64,000 bases of DNA, taken from the NCBI RefSeq assembly GCF_009604455.1, contig NZ_WEGL01000014.1, forward strand, positions 31,299-95,298, in the 5' to 3' direction. The notes under the pieces were generated by a model that did not search any database, had not been told where the DNA came from, and worked only from the letters and a program-made list of their open reading frames with translations. A program made the position numbers and the translations under genes. Of the stretch, positions 59,055 through 64,000 are shown one piece after another (position 1 is the stretch's first letter; each line of letters begins with the position of its first letter). This DNA is from Streptomyces sp. RB17 (GTDB lineage: Bacteria; Actinomycetota; Actinomycetes; Streptomycetales; Streptomycetaceae).

Positions 59055-60582
59055 GGCTGGCCTCCTTCTGGGTCTTGTCGGTCTTCTCGGTGGCGGGGGT
59101 GGAGACGGCGAGGGCCATGACGGCGTCCTGGGTGGCCTCGTCGGCGGTGAGTTCACCGGCGATCCGGCCCTGGGCCATGACCAGCACCCGGTCGCTCATG
59201 CCGAGGACCTCCGGCAGGTCGCTGGAGATCATGAGTACGGCGGCCCCGGCGGCGGTCAGTTCGTTGATCAGCTGGTAGATCTCGACCTTGGCGCCGACGT
59301 CGATGCCGCGCGTCGGCTCGTCGAGGATCAGCACCTTGGTGTCGGCCAGCAGCCACTTGCCGATGACGACCTTCTGCTGGTTGCCGCCGGACAGGGTGCG
59401 CACCTGCTGCCCGAGGCCCGCCATGCGCACGCCCAGCTGTTGGGCGATCCGCTCGGCTGCGACACGCTGTGACGTGCGGTCCACGAACCCGCCCCGGGTG
59501 GCGGCGCGCAGGGTGACCAGCCCGAGGTTCTCCTCGACGGAGGCGTCCAGCACGAGCCCCTGCCCCTTGCGGTCCTCGGGCACGAGCCCGATCCCGGCGG
59601 TCATGGCGGCGTTCACGTCATGCCGCTTGAGCCGTGTCCCGGAGACGGTGACGGCCCCGCCGTCGTAGGGATCGGCCCCGAACACGGCCCGTACGACCTC
59701 GGTCCGCCCGGCTCCGACGAGCCCGGCGATCCCGACGACCTCGCCGGCGTGCACCTCGAAGCTGACGTCGTGGAACACCCCGTCCCGGGTGAGCTCCTCG
59801 ACGGACAGCAGCGCGGCGCCCCGGTCCGGCCGTTGGCGCGGGTACTGCTGCTCGATGGACCGCCCGACCATGAGCCGTACGAGCTCGTCCTCGGGCGTGG
59901 CGGCCGGAACCTGCCCGACGCTCTTGCCGTCCCGGATGACGGTGACCCGGTCCCCCAGGGCGGCGATCTCCTCGAGGTGATGGGTGATGAAGACGATCCC
60001 GACGCCGTCCTCACGCAGCGAGCGCACGATACCGAAGAGCTTCTCCACCTCCTCCGAGGTGAGCACGGCGGTCGGCTCGTCCATGATGAGCACGCGCGCG
60101 TCCAGGCTGAGCGCCTTGGCGATCTCGACCATCTGCAGCCGGGCGATACCGAGTTCACGCACACGCGCGCGTGGTGACACATGGACGCCCACGCGCGCGA
60201 GGAGGGCTTCGGCCTCGGCCTCCATCTTCTTCCGGTCGATCATCCCGAAGCGGCGAGGCTGCCGCCCGAGAAAGATGTTCTCGGCGACGGTCAGATCGGG
60301 AACGAGGTTGAACTCCTGGTAGATGGTGGCGATTCCGAGCCGTTCGGCGTCCTGCGCACCATGGATACGCACTTCGTGGCCGTCGACGCGAATCCGTCCG
60401 GCATCGGGCGTGTAGGCCCCGGAGAGCATCTTGATCAGCGTGCTCTTGCCGGCGCCGTTCTCACCGAGCAGCACATGGACCTCGCCCCGGCGCAGATCGA
60501 AGTCGACGCCGTCGAGCGCGACCACGCCGGGGAAGGTCTTGCGTATGCCCTCGATGCGCAGCAACTCGTCCGGGTTGCTCAC
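59044..60582 (-). CDS. rbsA: Ribose ABC transporter ATP-binding protein
   Basis: 512 residues from ATG 60582, which overlaps the regulator stop (ATGA). There are two ABC domains. The first has Walker A GENGAGKSTLIKML, signature-like ARVRELGIARLQMVEIAKAL and Walker B ARVLIMDEPTAVL. The second has degenerate Walker A GLVGAGRTEVV, signature LSGGNQQKVVIGKWLL and Walker B VLILDEPTRGID. This tandem form is standard for sugar importers of the RbsA/MglA class. It energises ribose uptake through the fused permease/binding protein. Confidence 0.95.
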   Translation of the reverse strand: MSNPDELLRIEGIRKTFPGVVALDGVDFDLRRGEVHVLLGENGAGKSTLIKMLSGAYTPDAGRIRVDGHEVRIHGAQDAERLGIATIYQEFNLVPDLTVAENIFLGRQPRRFGMIDRKKMEAEAEALLARVGVHVSPRARVRELGIARLQMVEIAKALSLDARVLIMDEPTAVLTSEEVEKLFGIVRSLREDGVGIVFITHHLEEIAALGDRVTVIRDGKSVGQVPAATPEDELVRLMVGRSIEQQYPRQRPDRGAALLSVEELTRDGVFHDVSFEVHAGEVVGIAGLVGAGRTEVVRAVFGADPYDGGAVTVSGTRLKRHDVNAAMTAGIGLVPEDRKGQGLVLDASVEENLGLVTLRAATRGGFVDRTSQRVAAERIAQQLGVRMAGLGQQVRTLSGGNQQKVVIGKWLLADTKVLILDEPTRGIDVGAKVEIYQLINELTAAGAAVLMISSDLPEVLGMSDRVLVMAQGRIAGELTADEATQDAVMALAVSTPATEKTDKTQKEASRGH

Positions 60583-61625
60583 GACGTGCTCCTTTGCACT
60601 GGGGAGGGGGACTGCGTGGGGGTTGGGGATGGCGGTGGCTCACCGCACGAGCGGCGTACGACGAGCCGGGCGGACAGGGTGACGGACCGGGGCGTGCGCC
60701 CCTCGATGCGGTCGACGAGGGCCCGTACGGCGGCCCGTCCCAGCTCACTGGTCGGCTGGGCGATCGCGGTGACGGGCGGGTCGGTGTGCACGAACCAGGG
60801 GATGTCGTCGAACGCGGCGAGCGCGATGTCGTCCGGCACGCGCAGCCCACGCGCGCGTACGGCGTCCAGGGCGCCGAGTGCCATGAGGTTGTCGGCGGCG
60901 AAGACGACGTCGGGGGGCTCGGGGAGATCCAGGAACCTCTCGGTGACCCGCCGCCCGCTCTCGGCCTGGAAGTCGCCCTGGCCTATGTAGGCGTCGGGGA
61001 GCGCGAGCCCGTACTCGGCGAGCGCGGCCCGGAAGGCCTCGACGCGCTCACTGCCGGTCGTGGTGGCGGCGGGCCCGCCAATGATGGCGAGCCGCCGGTG
61101 CCCGAGGGAGTGGAGATGGGCGACGAGATCCCGTATGGCGGCCTGCCCGTCGGCCCGTACGACGGGCACGTCCATGCCCGGGATCCACCGGTCCACGAAC
61201 ACCATGGGCGTCCCGGCGCGGGCTGCGTCGAGCATGAGCGGCGACCCGCCGTCGGTGGGGGAGACGAGCAGCCCGTCGATCCGCCGATCCAGCAGGTTTC
61301 GCACGTGATGATCCTGGATCTCGGGCTGCTCGTCGGCGTTCCCGATGATCACGCTGTACCCGAGCGCCCGGGCTTCTTCCTCGACGGAGCGGGCCAGCTC
61401 GGTGAAGTAAGGGTTCAGCACGTCGCTGATGACGAGCCCGAGGGTGTGGGTCTGGTCGGTCCGCAGGGAGCGGGCGACGGCGTTGGGCCGGTACCTCAGC
61501 TCCTCGACGGCGGCCAGCACACGTGTGCGTGCGTCCGCGCTGACCGACGGGTGCTCGTTCAGGACACGTGACACCGTGGCCACGGACACCCCGGCCGAGG
61601 CGGCGACATCCTTGATACTCGCCAA
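60579..61625 (-). CDS. rbsR: LacI-family regulator of the ribose operon
   Basis: 348 residues from TTG 61625, GAGGAGG ten bases upstream. The HTH is MASIKDVAASAGVSVATVSR, VLNEHPSVSADARTRVLAAV with hinge RYRPNAVARSLR. The periplasmic-binding-like effector domain is HTLGLVISDVLNPYFTELAR, DGLLVSPTDGGSPLMLDAAR, RLAIIGGPAATTTGSERVEA. It is the first gene of the operon and is translationally coupled to rbsA, so the regulator is co-transcribed with the genes it controls. Two inverted copies of a LacI-like site lie just upstream. Confidence 0.93.
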   Translation of the reverse strand: MASIKDVAASAGVSVATVSRVLNEHPSVSADARTRVLAAVEELRYRPNAVARSLRTDQTHTLGLVISDVLNPYFTELARSVEEEARALGYSVIIGNADEQPEIQDHHVRNLLDRRIDGLLVSPTDGGSPLMLDAARAGTPMVFVDRWIPGMDVPVVRADGQAAIRDLVAHLHSLGHRRLAIIGGPAATTTGSERVEAFRAALAEYGLALPDAYIGQGDFQAESGRRVTERFLDLPEPPDVVFAADNLMALGALDAVRARGLRVPDDIALAAFDDIPWFVHTDPPVTAIAQPTSELGRAAVRALVDRIEGRTPRSVTLSARLVVRRSCGEPPPSPTPTQSPSPVQRSTS

Positions 61626-61684
61626 CGCCGGCTCACCTCCTCGTGAGACTCCCTGATGGAACGGACGGCTGTGTAACCGTGGAG

Positions 61685-61738
61685 TCGTGTAATCGATTCC
61701 ATGCCGTGCCGTAGGAAGGATTGGAAACGATTACACGA
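61685..61738. promoter_or_regulatory. Paired LacI-type operator sites before rbsR
   Basis: TCGTGTAATCGATTCCA (61685-61701) and its inverted partner (61722-61738, one mismatch: TCGTGTAATCGTTTCCA on the minus strand) lie 20 bp apart. The TAATCG core is typical of LacI-family sites. Confidence 0.7.
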
Positions 61739-61819
61739 GGCGAAGGCAAGGGGGTGAAGATGGCCGAAACCTAATCGTGACCGGGGTGGGATGGGGTGGG
61801 GCCGCCGTCGTGGTGCTCC

Positions 61820-62110
61820 TTGGCGAGGGGGCCACGGGCTTAGCCAACGACACGACGTCGCTGCTCGGTCTCGACGGGGTGTCCTTCGTGCGGGGGCGAG
61901 GCACCGGCCCGGTGAAAGGCGTCGGGTGCACCTGATCACGGTGGACGAGGTGGCGCGGGCCCGCCCGTTCTGCGGGGGTCTCGGCCTCCCGGGTGAAGGG
62001 CCGGGCGGTTGGAGTTCTACCGGCACGAGCGCCGCTGGTGGTGCCGCGAGCCGGAGTGCCCGGTGATGGGCTCGTTCCGCACATCGGCGCGCGAGTTCGC
62101 CGACACACCG
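61820..62110 (+). pseudogene. ISL3-family transposase N-terminal remnant
   Basis: Several frames together resemble the start of an ISL3 transposase. ANDTTSLLGLDGVSFV comes first, then LITVDEVARARPFCGG (first zinc-knuckle region), ASRVKGRAV, and FYRHERRWWCREPECPVMGS with its CxxxxC-like zinc motif. At least three frameshifts are needed, and the catalytic domain is absent. Confidence 0.5.
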
Positions 62111-62285
62111 CTGCCCAAGGTGAAGGTGCTGGGCATGGAGCCGGTGACCGGGCCACCGGCGACGTCGGCCGATGCTGCGGATGCTGAGACCCGCTACGCA
62201 CCCATGAACTGCACAACTGCACCTGCGCAGAACACCCAGATAACCGACGCAGCTACTCCCTCCGGGCAGCGAAACAGACATCACC

Positions 62286-62526
62286 TCACATCTCGCCCTC
62301 CCAGGGGCCGAGTTGGGCCGTTGCGGCGTCGATCTCTTTCATGGTGATGTTCTCGCTGCCGCTGTGGATCGCGATGACGGCGGCGGTGGAGATGACGTAG
62401 GCGAGGGCTTTGAAGTAGCCGCTGGCGCGCTGGTGCAGTGTGATGGCGTGTTTACTCAGGGCGTTCTCCTCCAGCCGGTACAGGCTCAGGTCTGCCTCGA
62501 AGCCCGCCAGGACGCGCCGGAAGGTC
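62286..62526 (-). pseudogene. Unidentified C-terminal gene fragment
   Basis: The minus-strand frame without a start reads FRRVLAGFEADLSLYRLEEN, ALSKHAITLHQRASGYFKAL, AYVISTAAVIAIHSGSENIT, MKEIDAATAQLGPWEGEM, then TGA (62288-62286). The pattern looks coding, and it resembles the C-terminal helical part of TniB/TnsC-like transposition ATPases, but I cannot confirm the family. Both sides are unrelated debris. Confidence 0.45.
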
Positions 62527-62573
62527 AGAGAGGTTGACGTCGAGGAGCCGGACTCCGCCGCGATGCCCTGCGC

Positions 62574-62780
62574 TCAATCGGTCAGACGTGCCAGGAGCGC
62601 GGGATGGTCAGTGAGGGCCTGCTGAAGACGCTGCCGCAGACGGGGCGCGTACTGGGCGGGGTCGGCGTCCTCCCAGTCGATCGGGTCGAACGGAGGCTCG
62701 GCCGGCGAGTTCCCCGGTCAGGTGGAGGGCCATGTCGATGCCGGCCGAGACCCCGGCGGCGGTGATGACGCTATTTCCTG
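62574..62780 (-). pseudogene. DJ-1/PfpI-like protein, C-terminal fragment
   Basis: Minus-strand NSVITAAGVSAGIDMALHLT, GELAG, then after a frameshift near 62700 EPPFDPIDWEDADPAQYAPR, LRQRLQQALTDHPALLARLT and a stop at 62574. The TAAGVSAGIDMALHL motif is typical of PfpI/GlxA-type amidotransferase-like proteins. The nucleophile-Cys half is missing. Confidence 0.65.
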
Positions 62781-63218
62781 CCCCAGGCGTCCACGAACTC
62801 CAAGCCGCGGCCCACAGCGGCATGGCCATCCTCGCCCGCCGTGTCCGCGCCGCTGGGTGAGCCGATTCGCACCGCTGATGACCGTGGCTGTCCGCTCTTG
62901 TGGGCACGCTGTGGGCACGGTTTCGAAGAACGATCGACGGAACATAGGCCCGAACCGCTCCGTGCTCGGCTGGGGCGGCGCGGATCCGGTTCGGGAATGC
63001 CCTCGCGAGCGTGCAGACATCCGGCGGCATGCGCCCCTGTCAGGGGATCGGCGCCTGCACCTCCTCGGGACGGCCGCCGCCCGGCCGGAGCTTGTCCCGG
63101 TTATGTGCAGGAGCCTCAGCCCTCGCAACTCGTGAGGTGCCAGCCGCCACGAGGTCGATCCGTGCCACGGATGTGCTGTCCTCGAAGGCCCCTGCGGGAG
63201 GTGCGTGGTAGCGTCCGT
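62781..63218. other. Gap before the GntR regulator
   Basis: About 440 bp with open frames but no motif I recognise on either strand. Presumably debris from the same rearrangements that left the flanking fragments. Confidence 0.35.
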
Positions 63219-63231
63219 ATACAAGCTGTAT
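63219..63231. promoter_or_regulatory. GntR/FCD-type operator
   Basis: ATACA-AGC-TGTAT, a perfect palindrome 20 bases before the GTG at 63251. TGTATAC-like half-sites are usual for FCD-subfamily regulators, so this is probably an autoregulatory site. Confidence 0.55.
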
Positions 63232-63250
63232 GCGAAAGCTGGGGGTTGCC

Positions 63251-63877
63251 GTGACGTCCGGTCGGGAGAAGGCGTACGCGTATCTCAAGGACACGGTGCT
63301 GACGGATCCCGCGATGCAGGGCACCTTCCTGTCGGAGCAGGAGCTCGCGGACCGTATCGGCGTCTCCCGCACCCCCGTCCGGGAGGCGCTGCTGCAGCTT
63401 GCGGCCGAGGACCTGGTCGAGCTGGTGCCCAAGCGGGGCGCCCGGGTGTCCCTCCTGACAGGACGGCAGATCCGCGAGCTGATGGAGCTGCGGGGCATCG
63501 TCGAGCGGTATGCCGCCCAGCAGCTTGTCTCCGGGGGAGCAGTGCCGGTGGCGGGGCTGCGATCCCTGCTGGAACGGCAGCGCGAGCTCACCGGCGCCGA
63601 CCAGGCTCGGGAGTTCATCGCCGTGGACCACCGCTTCCATTCGGCCCTGGTGTCCGCCGTCGGCAACGCCCTCCTCGACCGGCACTACGACGGCCTGCGT
63701 AGCCGCCAGGTCCGTGCCGGAGTGGTCGCTCTCTTCAACCAGCAGGGACGTCAGGAAGCGGTGCTGGAGGAACACGAGGCCATCCTGGACGCTCTGGAGG
63801 CCGGTGACGCGCAGGCCGCGTGTTCCGCTATCGACCACCATCTGGAGTCGACGCTCAAGGTGCTGCTCGCGGGCTAA
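63251..63877 (+). CDS. GntR-family regulator, FCD subfamily
   Basis: 208 residues from GTG 63251, chosen because a GGGGG ribosome-binding site lies six bases upstream and the ATG at 63230 overlaps the operator. The winged helix is REKAYAYLKDTVLTDPAMQG, FLSEQELADRIGVSRTPVRE, ALLQLAAEDLVELVPKRGAR. The FCD effector domain (ELMELRGIVERYAAQQLVSG, FIAVDHRFHSALVSAVGNAL, EEHEAILDALEAGDAQAA) has the usual Asp/His metal-binding positions (DHRFH, EEHEAI). It senses a small carboxylate in most relatives. No target gene is visible inside the window. Confidence 0.9.
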   Translation: MTSGREKAYAYLKDTVLTDPAMQGTFLSEQELADRIGVSRTPVREALLQLAAEDLVELVPKRGARVSLLTGRQIRELMELRGIVERYAAQQLVSGGAVPVAGLRSLLERQRELTGADQAREFIAVDHRFHSALVSAVGNALLDRHYDGLRSRQVRAGVVALFNQQGRQEAVLEEHEAILDALEAGDAQAACSAIDHHLESTLKVLLAG

Positions 63878-63931
63878 GAGCCATCACGTAATGCGGGCAG
63901 GAAACTGTTGCCCCGCGACGGGGTGCTTCGG

Positions 63932-64000
63932 TTACCGAATGTCGAGCTTGAGGTTGTGGAGTGCGGCGACACCGGCGACGGCGTGGTTGACCGCCTCGCC
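63932..64000 (-). CDS. C-terminal end of a gene running off the window
   Basis: Minus-strand frame EAVNHAVAGVAALHNLKLDI-R-stop(TAA, 63934-63932), entering from beyond 64000. Only 22 residues are visible, with coding-like composition. No family can be named. Confidence 0.4.
   Translation of the reverse strand, partial: GEAVNHAVAGVAALHNLKLDIR

Noticed and set aside
1..64000. CRISPR array, tRNA, rRNA or biosynthetic gene cluster
   Set aside because: No regularly spaced repeats, no cloverleaf-like sequence noticed by eye, and no polyketide or peptide synthetase modules.

Overview
The window is high-GC DNA with dense GC-rich third codon positions, many GTG/TTG starts, GC-rich hairpins, and several ricin-type (CBM13) secreted hydrolases. 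These include a GH10 xylanase that matches Streptomyces lividans XlnA in length, domain order and catalytic-residue spacing. All of this points to a Streptomyces chromosome. The mix of intact catabolic operons with broken genes, transposase pieces and conjugative-element scars suggests a chromosome arm or another plastic accessory region rather than the conserved core.

Left third (1-26 kb). A frameshifted cytochrome P450 remnant; a frameshifted FUSC-type exporter; a GH15 glucosidase/trehalase; a ferredoxin with a broken partner reductase; a secreted ricin-domain/GH55-like protein; and a 1,393-residue S8 protease. Then comes the wreck of an integrative conjugative element (VirB4-like ATPase, PrgI-like protein with an in-frame amber, small membrane protein, TcpC-like protein), a DUF6573/IS5 transposase chimera, an XRE/membrane-protein pair with a probably leaderless promoter, and a full-length IS with inverted repeats. 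A secreted lipase, an HSL-type esterase, and a divergent xylanase (xlnA)/GH62 arabinofuranosidase (abfB) pair follow. The pair is separated by 1.1 kb carrying a 28-bp perfect palindrome and a CGAAACTTTCG-type element.

Middle (26-45 kb). A few small stress/oxygenase-type genes and a TetR gene with two near-identical operators; an Nramp transporter; then a complete soluble di-iron monooxygenase operon of the propane/acetone (prm/mim) type. Its minus-strand order is hydroxylase large subunit, reductase, hydroxylase small subunit, coupling protein, amidohydrolase, DUF59 protein, Zn-alcohol dehydrogenase, GroEL-like chaperonin. It is divergent from an AcoR/MimR-like activator. All six di-iron ligands are present. 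An HD-domain hydratase-like gene and a GlxA-type regulator follow. A second scar of the same conjugative-element gene lies at 44.4-44.7 kb, fused to a UvrD-helicase fragment.

Right third (45-64 kb). Four copies of one operator, TTACAG-N7-CTGTAA (one with a single mismatch), sit upstream of a nitroreductase, between a TetR gene and a second nitroreductase, upstream of a DUF4863/PnbB-like lyase, and upstream of an isochorismatase-like gene that leads into a FUSC exporter. I read this as a dispersed local regulon for a nitroaromatic or hydroxylamino-aromatic compound, with reduction, lyase, ring-product hydrolase and export parts. It is the most interesting unit in the window. A ribose operon (rbsD, rbsK, fused rbsC-rbsB, rbsA, rbsR) follows. 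The right end holds decayed ISL3 and PfpI fragments and a GntR/FCD regulator.

No tRNA, rRNA or CRISPR array was seen. Several apparent frameshifts lie in homopolymers or short repeats and could be sequencing errors. They are marked as such.
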